Below, one piece after another: positions 17,036 to 26,700 of a stretch of DNA of 64,000 nucleotides. This stretch comes from Salinicola halophyticus. Lineage in GTDB: Bacteria; Pseudomonadota; Gammaproteobacteria; Pseudomonadales; Halomonadaceae. The stretch is from contig NZ_PZJN01000002.1 in the NCBI RefSeq assembly GCF_003206695.1, forward strand, positions 53,475 to 117,474, written 5' to 3'. The notes beneath the pieces are model-generated. The model ran no database searches, had not been told where the DNA came from, and was given only the letters and a program-made list of their open reading frames with translations. How positions within the stretch are numbered: the stretch's first letter is position 1; every line of letters starts with the position of its first letter. Both the position numbers and the translations under genes were made by a program.

Positions 17036-18106
17036 ATGACACAAGCTACCGCCGCGCCCTCCAAGGGTTACGCCGCACATTCCGCCACGTCACCGCTGGA
17101 AGCCTGGGATTTCGAGCGCCGCGCACCGCGGCCGGACGATGTCTCCATCGACATTCTCTACTGCGGCGTCTGCCACAGCGATCTGCACTTCGCCCGCGAT
17201 GATTGGGGCATGGCTTCCTATCCGGTGGTGCCGGGTCACGAAATCGTCGGCCGCGTCACTGCCGTCGGTGACGACGTCAATCAGTACAAGGTTGGCGATC
17301 TGGTCGGCGTCGGCTGCATGGTCGACTCGTGCCGCCAGTGCCAGGCTTGCAACGACGGGCTCGAGAACTACTGTGCCGAAGGGTTCGTGATGACCTACGG
17401 CAGCCCGGACAAGCATGACGGCACCCTGACCCAGGGCGGCTACTCCGACAAGGTCGTGGTCAGCGAGCGCTTCGTCGTGCGCATGCCCGACGGTATCGAT
17501 CTCAAATCCGCTGCGCCGATCCTGTGCGCCGGTATCACCACCTATTCGCCGCTCAAGCACTACGGTGTCAAGCCGGGCGACAAGGTTGGCATCATCGGCA
17601 TGGGCGGCCTCGGCCACATGGGCGTCAAGCTCGCCAAGGCGCTGGGTGCCGAAGTCACGCTGTTCACCCGTTCCGAGTCCAAGAAGGCCGAGGCGAAGAA
17701 GCAGGGCGCCGATCACGTGGTGATCTCGACCAACGAAGATGAGATGGGCGCGATCACCGAGACCTTCGACTTCATGCTCGACACGGTGCCGGTCCAGCAC
17801 GACATCAACCCGTATCTCAACGCCTTGAAGCCGGACGGCACCCATATTCTGGTCGGCCTGCTCGAGCCGCTTGATCCGGCGGTATCCGGTGCCAATCTGG
17901 TGTTCCGTCGGCGGGTGCTGGCGGGTTCGCTGATCGGCGGCATGCCGGAAACCCAGGAAGTGCTCGATTTCTGCGCCGAAAAAGGCATCACCTGCGACGT
18001 CGAGATGATCAATATCGATCAGATCAACGAAGCTTGGGAGCGGATGCAGAAGGGCGACGTGAAGTACCGCTTCGTGATCGACATGGCCTCGATCAAGGAC
18101 GCCTGA
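17036..18106 (+). CDS. Zinc-dependent alcohol dehydrogenase, cinnamyl-alcohol/YahK family
   Basis: This 356-residue cytosolic MDR enzyme should reduce aldehydes with NADPH. It has catalytic zinc ligands in CGVCHSDLHF and GHEIVG, a structural-zinc cluster with four cysteines in CRQCQACNDGLENYC, and the nucleotide fold GIIGMGGLGHMGVKLAKALGAEV. The following TRSESK fits NADP preference. GGGGAG lies 8-9 nt before ATG 17036. The divergent AraC gene is the likely regulator. A 7-bp tandem repeat follows 4 nt after the stop. Confidence 0.92.
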   Translation: MTQATAAPSKGYAAHSATSPLEAWDFERRAPRPDDVSIDILYCGVCHSDLHFARDDWGMASYPVVPGHEIVGRVTAVGDDVNQYKVGDLVGVGCMVDSCRQCQACNDGLENYCAEGFVMTYGSPDKHDGTLTQGGYSDKVVVSERFVVRMPDGIDLKSAAPILCAGITTYSPLKHYGVKPGDKVGIIGMGGLGHMGVKLAKALGAEVTLFTRSESKKAEAKKQGADHVVISTNEDEMGAITETFDFMLDTVPVQHDINPYLNALKPDGTHILVGLLEPLDPAVSGANLVFRRRVLAGSLIGGMPETQEVLDFCAEKGITCDVEMINIDQINEAWERMQKGDVKYRFVIDMASIKDA

Positions 18107-18110
18107 TAGT

Positions 18111-18138
18111 TACGAGCTACGAGCTACGAGCTACGAGC
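18111..18138. repeat. 7-bp tandem repeat TACGAGC, 4 copies
   Basis: Four perfect copies start 4 nt after the alcohol dehydrogenase stop codon. The sequence that follows (CTGCGCCGAGTTTGGGGCGC) recurs in diverged form at the right end of the window after the fabF-like gene, so the array is part of a dispersed element. Confidence 0.9.
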
Positions 18139-18217
18139 CTGCGCCGAGTTTGGGGCGCTGTAGAAAGCAGCTACGGGCTAAAAGCTAAAACCTGACGCCG
18201 GCTTCGGGACGCCAGAA

Positions 18218-18252
18218 GAAAATGCCAGCGACGTTCGTCGCTGGCATTTTTT
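18218..18252. terminator. Strong intrinsic terminator, possibly bidirectional
   Basis: A perfect 13-14-bp stem AAATGCCAGCGACG / CGTCGCTGGCATTT with a tiny loop is followed by a T-run on the plus strand and preceded by an A-rich run. It can serve the alcohol dehydrogenase and the convergent tesB. Confidence 0.88.
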
Positions 18253-18278
18253 GTACCGGAAACTTCACTCTGATTTTC

Positions 18279-18320
18279 GCGGCTCGCGGCTCGCGGCTCG
18301 CGGCTCGCGGCTCGCGGCTC
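18279..18320. repeat. 7-bp tandem repeat GCGGCTC, 6 perfect copies, overlapping the tesB stop
   Basis: Read on the tesB strand the unit is GAGCCGC. The first copy begins at the GA of the tesB TGA stop codon, so the array starts within the stop codon. Confidence 0.93.
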
Positions 18321-19131
18321 AGGGCTGAACCCTCACCAACCCTTCCTGCGCCGTCGATGCGATCAGCCTACCCTCGCGATTGTAGAAGCTGCCGCGCGCG
18401 AAGCCGCGCGCGCCCCCCGCCCACGGGCTTTCCATGACGTAGAGCAGCCACTCGTCGACTTTCGGGTCCTCGTGGATCCACAGCGCATGATCCAGGCTGG
18501 CAATCCGCAGGCGCGGATCGCCGAACTCCACGTCGTGGGCCAGCAGCGAGGTCAACAGCAGATTGAAATCGGAGCTGTAGGCGAGCAGGTAGCGGTGCAG
18601 TGCCGGGTCTTGCGGCATCGGGCCGCCGCCCATGCGGAACCAGATCATCCGCGAGGGCGGTCGCTCGCGGCACTCCTCGACCGTGATGAACTCGACGGGA
18701 TGCCCGCGGAAACGCTGATGAACCGCCTCGCCCTCGGCAAGCAGCGCCTCCGGAGACGGCACTTCCGGCATGTCGGGTTGATGACTCAGGCCGTGCTCGC
18801 GGCCCTGGAACGAGGCGCTGCAGAAGAAGATCGGTTTGCCTTTCTGAATCGCGGTGACGCGTCGCGTGGTGAAACTGCCGCCGTCGCGAACGCGGTCGAC
18901 GGAGTAGATCACCGGCAGCTGGGCATCGCCGGGGCGCAGAAAATAGCCGTGCAGCGAGTGCAGATAACGGTCTTCGGGCACCGTGCGAGTCGCGGCAGCG
19001 GCGGCTTGCCCCAGCGCCTGCCCACCGAACAGCTGGGGCAGCCCCAGATCCTGGCTCTGACCACGGAACAGATTCTCTTCCAGCGCTTCCAGGCCGAGAA
19101 GCTGGATCAGGTCGTTCAGCGCTTGTGTCAT
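18319..19131 (-). CDS. tesB: Acyl-CoA thioesterase II
   Basis: The 270-residue enzyme has two fused hotdog domains. LFRGQSQDLGLPQLFGGQALGQAAAAA opens the first, and SLDHALWIH carries the catalytic Asp of the second. ARGSFYNREGRLIASTAQEGLVR near the end holds the expected Gln. It hydrolyses medium and long acyl-CoA in the cytosol. AAGGA lies 8 nt before the ATG. It is divergent from tadA across a repeat-bearing 200-bp gap. Confidence 0.93.
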   Translation of the reverse strand: MTQALNDLIQLLGLEALEENLFRGQSQDLGLPQLFGGQALGQAAAAATRTVPEDRYLHSLHGYFLRPGDAQLPVIYSVDRVRDGGSFTTRRVTAIQKGKPIFFCSASFQGREHGLSHQPDMPEVPSPEALLAEGEAVHQRFRGHPVEFITVEECRERPPSRMIWFRMGGGPMPQDPALHRYLLAYSSDFNLLLTSLLAHDVEFGDPRLRIASLDHALWIHEDPKVDEWLLYVMESPWAGGARGFARGSFYNREGRLIASTAQEGLVRVQP

Positions 19132-19160
19132 TCGGGTATCCTTGATGGCACGTCAGTGAA

Positions 19161-19230
19161 GCTTTGCGAATCAGGCTTTTTCGAATCAGGCTTTTTCGAA
19201 TCAGGCTTTCGAGCAAGGCTTTCGAATCAG
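19161..19230. repeat. 13-15-bp degenerate tandem repeat, 5 copies, in a divergent promoter region
   Basis: Units related to GCTTTTTCGAATCAG occur five times in a row, two of them identical. The array starts 30 bp upstream of tesB and ends about 105 bp upstream of tadA, so it probably overlaps one or both promoters. Confidence 0.85.
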
Positions 19231-19334
19231 GCTTGCCGCGAGTATATCCTGCTAGACGGCAGCCCGCCGCGACGGCGACGACCTCAGACCGGCTCGCGAG
19301 CGCAAGAGACCGGGCCGCGATGCCGCAACACGGG

Positions 19335-19850
19335 ATGAGCACGATGCGCAGCGATGAATTCTACATGCACCGGGCGCTGGAACAGGCGCAAATGGCGTTC
19401 GAGCGTGGCGAGGTGCCGGTGGGCGCGGTGGTGGTCGATCCTGCCGGCGAGGTGATCGGCGCGGGCTACAACTGCCCGGTTAGCGGCCAGGACCCCACCG
19501 CCCATGCCGAAGTGCAGGCGCTGCGCAACGCGGCATCGGGCCTGAGCAATTATCGGCTGGACGGTTGCACGCTGTTCGTCACCCTCGAACCCTGCCTGAT
19601 GTGTACGGGAGCGATCATTCATGCCCGCGTCCGGCGGGTCGTCTACGCCACCGCCGAGCCCAAGGGCGGCATGGTCGAATCCCGGGCCAATCTGTTTGCC
19701 CAGCCGTGGTTCAACCATCGCGTCGAAATCGTCGGCGGCGTGCTCGCTGCCCCGGCCAGGCGACTGCTTCAGCAGTTCTTCCGGGAGCGCCGCCAGCGCG
19801 AGCCATCGCCAGCGGGCGATGCGAACCACGCGAGCCACGAATCCTCTTGA
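19335..19850 (+). CDS. tadA: tRNA(Arg) adenosine-34 deaminase
   Basis: This enzyme of about 171 residues converts A34 to inosine in tRNA-Arg(ACG). The zinc/proton-shuttle motif is HAEVQAL, and EPCLMCTGAIIHARVRRVVYA gives the PCxxC zinc ligands. The start is uncertain between ATG 19335 and ATG 19344, since neither has a strong Shine-Dalgarno. The C-terminal tail (NHASHESS) is encoded by the first unit of a 17-bp tandem array that includes the stop codon, so the tail length is evolutionarily labile. tadA lies near mltF and purL, as in many Gammaproteobacteria. Confidence 0.92.
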   Translation: MSTMRSDEFYMHRALEQAQMAFERGEVPVGAVVVDPAGEVIGAGYNCPVSGQDPTAHAEVQALRNAASGLSNYRLDGCTLFVTLEPCLMCTGAIIHARVRRVVYATAEPKGGMVESRANLFAQPWFNHRVEIVGGVLAAPARRLLQQFFRERRQREPSPAGDANHASHESS

Positions 19851-19918
19851 GCCACGAATTCTCTCTGGCCACGAAGCTTCTCTAGCCACGAATCCTCTTG
19901 AGCCATGAATTCCCTTGA
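19834..19918. repeat. 17-bp tandem repeat, 5 copies, founded on the tadA stop codon
   Basis: The unit GCCACGAATCCTCTTGA is the last 17 bp of tadA including TGA. Copies 1 and 4 are identical, and copies 2, 3 and 5 carry a few substitutions. Unit length is constant at 17 bp. Confidence 0.95.
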
Positions 19919-19961
19919 ACCCCGATTCGGACGGACGGACGGCTCTTGCGACGCTCCGGTT

Positions 19962-21914
19962 TTAGAGGGCGTCGGCGAGAACGACGCGATTGCGGCCATT
20001 CTGCTTGGCGCGATACAGCGAGTCATCGGCCGCCTGGAAGATCCGGTCGCGATGTATCGACAAGGTCTCGGTGACGTTGACTCCGATACTCAACGTCACC
20101 GGTTCGCCATCGGGCTGGACGAGGCCGCTGTCGGCAACCGCCCGGCACAGGGCTTCGGCGATCTCTTCGGCTCGGTGGCGATCGCACCGCGGCAGGCAGG
20201 CGACGAACTCCTCGCCGCCGTAGCGGGCGAACATTCCCCCGGCGCGCTCCACCGGCAGGCGACAGCACTGCGCGATCGTCTTGAGATAGCGATCGCCTTC
20301 CAGATGGCCGAAGTGATCGTTGACGTTCTTGAAGTGATCGAGATCGCAGATCATCAGCGCCAGCGGCAGCGGCTCGCTCTGGATATCCATCCAGCGCAGC
20401 AGCTCGCGCCGGTTGGGCAGGTGCGTCAGCTCATCGTGCCGGGCGATCCACTCGATCTCCTGCTGCAGCCGTTCGCGCTCTCTTATCTCTTCGCGCAACG
20501 AGACATTGGTTCGGTTGGCCAGACGGTGCTGATGCGTCAGCCGACGGTAGATGTAAAGCACCATGTGCAGCAGGTAGGCAAGCACAATGCCGAACACCAA
20601 CGTGATGTCCGGCAGTCTGTCGCGATTGGCTTCCAACCAGTGCAGTGAAGGCTTCACGCTGAGCGTCAGCCGATCGGTACCCAGGGCCACCGTCTGTCGG
20701 TAGCTCCAGTCGGCGAGGTCACCTAGCGGACCGTAGTGAAAATAGAGCCGATCGCCGCCACGGAGCGTCACCGCCCGGTCCTGGTTATCGGTCTGCGCCA
20801 GCAGTGAATTGAGCAGATTGTCCACGCTCACCACCATGGCGACGGCGCCTCGCAGCGTGCCGTCGACCGCATCGCGGACCGGCAGGTAGCTGACGACGCC
20901 CCGTCCGCCCTGCAGGAAATCGATGATGCCGGTCTGGCCTTCGATACCGTAGATCAGGGGGCGATCCAGCGCCTCCCTGGCGGAAGGATCCGACGCGTAG
21001 AGATTGACGCCGAGTACCGACTGGTTTCCCCGCAACGGGTAGACGCGGATGACGGTGCCATCGAGATCGACGAAGCCGATATTGCGGAAGTAGCTGAAAT
21101 CGTCGTGATAGCGCTTGGCCTGCTGCTCCCACTCCGAGCGGGTGGGTACATGATCCATCATGTTCCAGAAGCTGGTGAAGCGCCGCATCGCCTCGAGATG
21201 GGCGGACGTTTCGGAAGCCAGCCGGGTGGCGATGTCGTTGCCTTCGTCGGCAGCGAGATTGTAGAGACGCTGATTGTCGGTCTGACGCTGCTCCTGCCAA
21301 CTGATCATGGCCAGCAGCGCGATCGATCCGCCGATCATCAGCGGCGTCACGATGCGCCGCCAATAGCAGCGAAGCGTGGGATACAGCACCAGCCCCTGGG
21401 CGAACCAGAGCAGCCACAGCGAAGCCAGAATCGGCAGCGGTATGCTGACCATGCCGGACGCGTATTCCGGCGGCGGCGTCAGTGAGCGATAGCTGAGCCA
21501 GCTGCCGCCCATGGCGACCAGCAGCAGCAGAATCGGCGAACCGAGGCCCAGGCGCGAAAGCAGTAGGACGTTGAGAATCAATCCGAAGACGATGCTCAGC
21601 GACAGAATGGGAGGTCGGCTGTGAAAGAACTCCCAGTGGCCGGGGAGATGATCGAGCCACCGCTGCCAGACGTCGACGCTCAGCCAGTTTTCGGCGATCA
21701 GAAAGCTGCTGATGATCGCCAGGGTCAGGAGTCCGATGGGAATCAGCAGCCAGCGGCTGGCCCTGTGCCAATCCTGGGACGCGGCAAGCTGGCCCAGCCA
21801 CAGCGCGCCTACCAGCGGCATCAGGATCCAGCGCTGCCCGGGTTCGTCGCCGGGCCAGATCGCCAGCAGCAGAATCGGCAATGCCAGGTACAACGACAGA
21901 CGAGATACCACCAT
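19962..21914 (-). CDS. Membrane diguanylate cyclase with CHASE-like sensor
   Basis: The 650-residue protein begins with about six membrane helices (res 1-215), then a periplasmic CHASE-like region (RRFTSFWNMMDHVP, FRNIGFVDLDGTVIRVYPLRGNQSVLGVNL) and a last helix near 440. A short coiled coil (REEIRERERLQQEIE) leads into a C-terminal GGDEF domain. LTHLPNRRELL and RYGGEEF are present, so c-di-GMP synthesis is likely. The inhibitory I-site (RxxD, five residues before GGEEF) reads RAGG, so product inhibition should be lost. It follows mltF by 60 bp on the same strand and lies between mltF and tadA, an unusual insertion. Confidence 0.9.
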   Translation of the reverse strand: MVVSRLSLYLALPILLLAIWPGDEPGQRWILMPLVGALWLGQLAASQDWHRASRWLLIPIGLLTLAIISSFLIAENWLSVDVWQRWLDHLPGHWEFFHSRPPILSLSIVFGLILNVLLLSRLGLGSPILLLLVAMGGSWLSYRSLTPPPEYASGMVSIPLPILASLWLLWFAQGLVLYPTLRCYWRRIVTPLMIGGSIALLAMISWQEQRQTDNQRLYNLAADEGNDIATRLASETSAHLEAMRRFTSFWNMMDHVPTRSEWEQQAKRYHDDFSYFRNIGFVDLDGTVIRVYPLRGNQSVLGVNLYASDPSAREALDRPLIYGIEGQTGIIDFLQGGRGVVSYLPVRDAVDGTLRGAVAMVVSVDNLLNSLLAQTDNQDRAVTLRGGDRLYFHYGPLGDLADWSYRQTVALGTDRLTLSVKPSLHWLEANRDRLPDITLVFGIVLAYLLHMVLYIYRRLTHQHRLANRTNVSLREEIRERERLQQEIEWIARHDELTHLPNRRELLRWMDIQSEPLPLALMICDLDHFKNVNDHFGHLEGDRYLKTIAQCCRLPVERAGGMFARYGGEEFVACLPRCDRHRAEEIAEALCRAVADSGLVQPDGEPVTLSIGVNVTETLSIHRDRIFQAADDSLYRAKQNGRNRVVLADAL

Positions 21915-21974
21915 AGTCGCTAGGGTTCTCCACGGTGGGTTGCCAACGATGCGTTATCAGCAAGGCATTACGAA

Positions 21975-23426
21975 CTACAGCAGCGGAGCAATGACCTCGA
22001 AAGGAGGGCTTTCCTCTCCCTCGAGGGCTCGCTCGCCTAACTGATTGAACTGCTGCTGGCTTCGGTTGACGTACTTGAGTATCTCGTAATAACGGCGAAT
22101 GTTGCGCACGTAGATTACCGGTTCCCCACCACGAGCGTAACCGTGGCCCACCCGAGAGTACCACTCGCGCTGCTGCAGCAGCGGCAGGGCTTCGCGGACG
22201 TCGGCCCAGCGCTCGGGGTTGCCGCCGCGCAGGCGAGCGATCTCCTGGGCATCGAAGAGATGGCCCAGGCCGACGTTGTAGGCGGCGAGTGCCATCCAGG
22301 TCCGGTCCGGCTCGGGAATGTCTTCGGACAGCCGCTGCTTGACCTGGAGCAGGTACCGGGCCCCGCCGTCGACGCTCTGGCGCGGGTCCAGGCGGTCGTC
22401 GATGCCGATCTCCTTGGCGGTGGGGCGGGTCAGCATCATCAGCCCGCGAACGCCGGTCGGTGACTCGGCGCCGGGCTTCCAGTGCGATTCCTGAAAGCCC
22501 AGCGCGGCCAGCAGCCGCCAGTCGAATCCGGTGTCGCGTGCGGCTTCCTTGAAATACGGCAGGAAGCGCGGCAGGCGATTGCTCACGTGGCGTATGAACA
22601 ATCGGGCGCCGACGTACTCGAGATAGTCGTCGTGACCGAAATAGCGCCCGACGAGTTCGTCCAGGGTGCCGTTTCGGCGTTGCGCGTCCAGGAAGTGGTT
22701 GGCGGCCGTAAGCAGATCGATCGGCTGATCCGCGGCGAACGCCCAGCTCAGGCTCATGGGTTTGCCCAGCGGGAAGCCCCGCTCGACGTTGGGGAAGAAT
22801 AGTCGATTGAGCTGGAACTGGTGGGTGTAGACGACGGCCGCGTCGAGATCGTCTCGTTCGACCATCTCCATCAGGTCGGCGATGGTCACACCGTCCGCCT
22901 CGCGCCAGCCGAGTCCCGGCAGATTCTTCTGCTGTGCGCGCAACGCGGCCGCCGTTCCGGAGTCGGCGATGGCGCCGATGCGCAGACCCACGAGATCGTC
23001 GAGAGTGCGCACCGGGGGCAGCCCGCGACGATAGACCACCATCGGCTGCAGCGTCAGGATCGGCTCGCTGTAGCGAATGCCCGGCCGGTCGAGATCCAGC
23101 GTGAGTGCCGCGGCACCCATGTCCGCGTCGCCTTCGCGTACGTGGTCGAAGACGTCGGCGATCCGCGTCTCGCTGTCGACTGCCAGGCTGACGCCCAGCG
23201 ACTGCGCGAAACGTCGCATCAGTTCGTATTCGAAGCCGGTCGGGCCGTGGCCTCCCGCATAGAAGGTGATGGGTCCATTGCGGGTGGCGACCTGCAGGAA
23301 ATCGCGTTTGCGGATCGGATCGAGCCCGTCGCTGAAGCGCAGCGCCAGCTGAGCGGGGCACAGGAGAGTGGCCAACGCCAGTAGCACCGTCAGCACGAGT
23401 CGCAGGCGTGTCGAGAGCTTGGACAT
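21975..23426 (-). CDS. mltF: Membrane-bound lytic transglycosylase F
   Basis: This protein of about 483 residues has a signal or anchor segment at 7-29. Next is a periplasmic solute-binding-like domain ([36 protein letters not shown]). Last is an SLT domain where GFQESHW carries the catalytic Glu and [12 protein letters not shown] and AAYNVGLGH are the usual supporting motifs. It cleaves peptidoglycan with 1,6-anhydro product. A GTG at 23456 could add 10 residues. Neither start has a clear Shine-Dalgarno. purL is divergent, as in E. coli-like neighbourhoods. Confidence 0.92.
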   Translation of the reverse strand: MSKLSTRLRLVLTVLLALATLLCPAQLALRFSDGLDPIRKRDFLQVATRNGPITFYAGGHGPTGFEYELMRRFAQSLGVSLAVDSETRIADVFDHVREGDADMGAAALTLDLDRPGIRYSEPILTLQPMVVYRRGLPPVRTLDDLVGLRIGAIADSGTAAALRAQQKNLPGLGWREADGVTIADLMEMVERDDLDAAVVYTHQFQLNRLFFPNVERGFPLGKPMSLSWAFAADQPIDLLTAANHFLDAQRRNGTLDELVGRYFGHDDYLEYVGARLFIRHVSNRLPRFLPYFKEAARDTGFDWRLLAALGFQESHWKPGAESPTGVRGLMMLTRPTAKEIGIDDRLDPRQSVDGGARYLLQVKQRLSEDIPEPDRTWMALAAYNVGLGHLFDAQEIARLRGGNPERWADVREALPLLQQREWYSRVGHGYARGGEPVIYVRNIRRYYEILKYVNRSQQQFNQLGERALEGEESPPFEVIAPLL

Positions 23427-23711
23427 GCAGTGGGATCGGTGACAGCGTGACGGCACACCATATCCGGCGATCGTCCTGCTGTCATCTATTGGCTACCAGG
23501 CTATGTATCCCGGAACGCGGGCGCCATGTCCCGCTCCGACCAGCGTCTGGCGCGTATCGAAACATGCCATGGATCTCGCGGCGTTGGCTTAGCGAGCGCC
23601 GCCGCTTTCCAGTATGATATCGCCCTGATCCGGCATCGCCGCCCCGTCTCGCAATGGCCGTTTCGAATGAGACGGACGCGATCCTCGACCGTCCTGGAGG
23701 CTTTCCTCGCC

Positions 23712-26700
23712 ATGCTCGAATTGCAAGGCGCGCCTGCGCTATCTGCATTCCGTCACGCCAAACTGCTCGCCGATCTTCGTGCCGTCGCGCCCGAAGTCGA
23801 GTCCGTCACGGCGCACTACGTTCACTTCGTCGATGTTCTTTCCGTCGATCATCAAGACGAGCTCGATGAGCAGCCCCGCCAGGTGCTCGAGCGATTGCTG
23901 GACTATGGTTTTCAAAGCCATGGTTTCCAAAACGCTGAAGGCCAAGGGGGCGGGGGCGGCGGATCCGATCGTGATGCGCCGCTTGAGGGTCACCTGTTTC
24001 TGGTGGTACCGCGCATCGGCACGATCTCGCCGTGGTCCTCCAAGGCTACCGATATCGCGCACAACTGCGGGCTCGAACAGATCGCGCGCATCGAGCGCGG
24101 TATCGCCTACCGAGTGACGCTGAAGAGTGCCCCGGGCGCCGAAGCCTACGACGCCATGGTGGCATGTCTGCACGACCGCATGACCGAGACCGTGCTGTTC
24201 GACGCAAGCGATGCGGCCAAGCTGTTCTCGCATCATCAGCCGACGCCGCTGGCGACGGTGGACGTGAAGGGCGGCGGCCGAGCGGCGCTGGCGGACGCCA
24301 ATGACGAGCTGGGTCTGGCGCTGGCCGATGACGAGATCGACTACCTGGTCGACGCGTTTCAGGCGCTGGGGCGCAATCCGACCGACGTCGAACTGATGAT
24401 GTTCGCCCAGGCCAACTCCGAGCACTGCCGCCACAAGATCTTCAACGCCGACTGGCTGATCGACGGCGAACCGCAGACCCATTCGCTGTTCAAGATGATC
24501 AAGAACACCTTCGAGCAGTCCGGCGACAAGGTGCTTTCGGCCTACAGCGATAACGCCGCGGTGATCGAAGGGCCGACGGCGGGGCGGTTCTTCCCTTCGC
24601 CGCAGAACCAGGTCTACGGCGCGACTCAGGAACCGATCCACATTCTGATGAAGGTGGAGACTCACAACCACCCGACGGCGATCGCGCCGCATTCGGGCGC
24701 TGCCACCGGTGCCGGCGGCGAGATCCGCGACGAGGGTGCCACCGGGCGTGGCGGCAAGCCCAAGGCCGGCCTGACCGGCTTTACCGTCTCCAATCTGCGG
24801 ATTCCCGAGTTCGTGCAGCCGTGGGAAGCCTTCGACTACGGCAAGCCCGAGCGGATCCAGTCGGCGCTCGACATCATGCTCGAAGGCCCGATCGGCGGTG
24901 CGGCGTTCAACAACGAGTTCGGCCGGCCCAATCTCAACGGCTTCTTCCGCACTTTCGAGCTCGATGCGGTGGGCGCCGATGGCATCGAGCGTCGCGGCTA
25001 TCACAAGCCAGTGATGCTGGCCGGCGGCTACGGCAACGTGCGTGATGGTCATGTCCTCAAGGGCGAGATTCCCATCGGCGCCAAGCTGATCGTGATGGGC
25101 GGCCCGGCGATGCTGATCGGCCTTGGCGGCGGCGCCGCCTCGTCGATGGCGTCCGGCACCTCCAGCGAGAATCTCGACTTCGCCTCAGTGCAGCGCGATA
25201 ACCCCGAGATCGAACGTCGCGCCCAGGAAGTGATCGATCGCTGCTGGGCGCTGGGTGACGACAACCCCATCGCGTTCATCCATGACGTCGGCGCCGGTGG
25301 GCTTTCCAACGCCCTGCCTGAGCTGGTCAAGGATGGCGGCCGCGGCGGCCTGTTCGATCTGCGCGCGGTGCCCAACGCCGAACCCGGCATGAGCCCGCTG
25401 GAAATCTGGTGCAACGAAGCCCAGGAGCGCTACGTGCTGGCGGTGACACCCGAGCAGCTCGAGCGTTTCGATGCGCTGTGTACCCGCGAGCGTTGCCCCT
25501 ATGCCGTGGTCGGCGAAGCCACCGAGGCACACCACCTGGCCGTCCGCGATGGGCATTTCGAGGCTGATCCGGTCGACTTGCCGATGAGCGTGCTGTTCGG
25601 CAAGCCACCGAAGATGCAGCGCAGCTTCGATCGCCACACGCTCAACCTGCCGGGCCTCGGCCTCGACAATCTCGATCTGCGCGAAGCGCTGGACCGCGTG
25701 CTGCGGCTACCGGCGGTGGCGTCCAAGAGCTTTCTGATCACCATCGGCGATCGTTCGATCACCGGTATGGTGGCTCGCGACCAGATGGTCGGCCCGTGGC
25801 AGGTGCCGGTGGCCGACTGCGCGGTGACCACCTCAAGCTACGACACCCACGCCGGCGAAGCGATGGCGATGGGCGAACGCCCGCCGGTGGCGCTGATCGA
25901 TCCTGCCGCCAGCGCGCGTCTGGCGGTGGCCGAGGCGATCACCAATCTCGCTGCCGCGCCGATTGCGGCGCTTTCCGATATCAAGCTCTCCGCCAACTGG
26001 ATGAGCGCCGCCGACCATGCCGGCGAGAATCAGGCGCTGTACGACGCGGTCCACGCGGTGGGCATGGAACTCTGCCCGGCGCTGGGTATCGCCGTGCCGG
26101 TGGGCAAGGACTCGATGTCCATGCGCACGGCCTGGCAGGTCGGAGAGGGCGACCGCCGCGACGAGAAGAGCATCACCGCGCCGCTGACGCTGAACATTAC
26201 CGGTTTTGCCCCGGTCACCGATGCGCTGCGAACGCTGACGCCGCAGCTGCGGCTCGATCAGGACGAAAGCGATCTGATCCTGATCGATCTCGGCCGCGGC
26301 CAGAACCGTCTCGGCGGTTCGGCCCTGGCCCAGGTCTACGGTCAGGTCGGCAACGTCTGCCCGGATCTCGACGAAGCCGAAGACCTGGCGGCGTTCTTCA
26401 GCGTCATTCAGGGGCTCAACGCCGACGGCAAGCTGCTGGCCTATCACGACCGTAGCGACGGCGGTCTGATCGTGACGCTGCTGGAAATGGCTTTTGCCGG
26501 CCGCGGCGGGCTCGAGATCAAGCTCGACTGGCTCACCGACGATGCCGTCGGCGCGGTCGATGCGCTGTTCGCCGAAGAGCTCGGCGCGGTGATTCAGGTC
26601 AACCGTCAGGAAACCGAGTTCGTGCTGGCGCAGCTTGCCGCCGCCGGCCTCGAGACCTGCGGCGTGATCGCCCGGCCGCGCTACGACGACCAGATCCGCG

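Noticed and set aside
20785..23361. An 858-codon open frame antisense to the diguanylate cyclase and mltF
   Set aside because: It crosses two well-supported genes in another frame of the same strand, is Arg/Pro/Ala-rich and has no family motif. High GC produces such frames.
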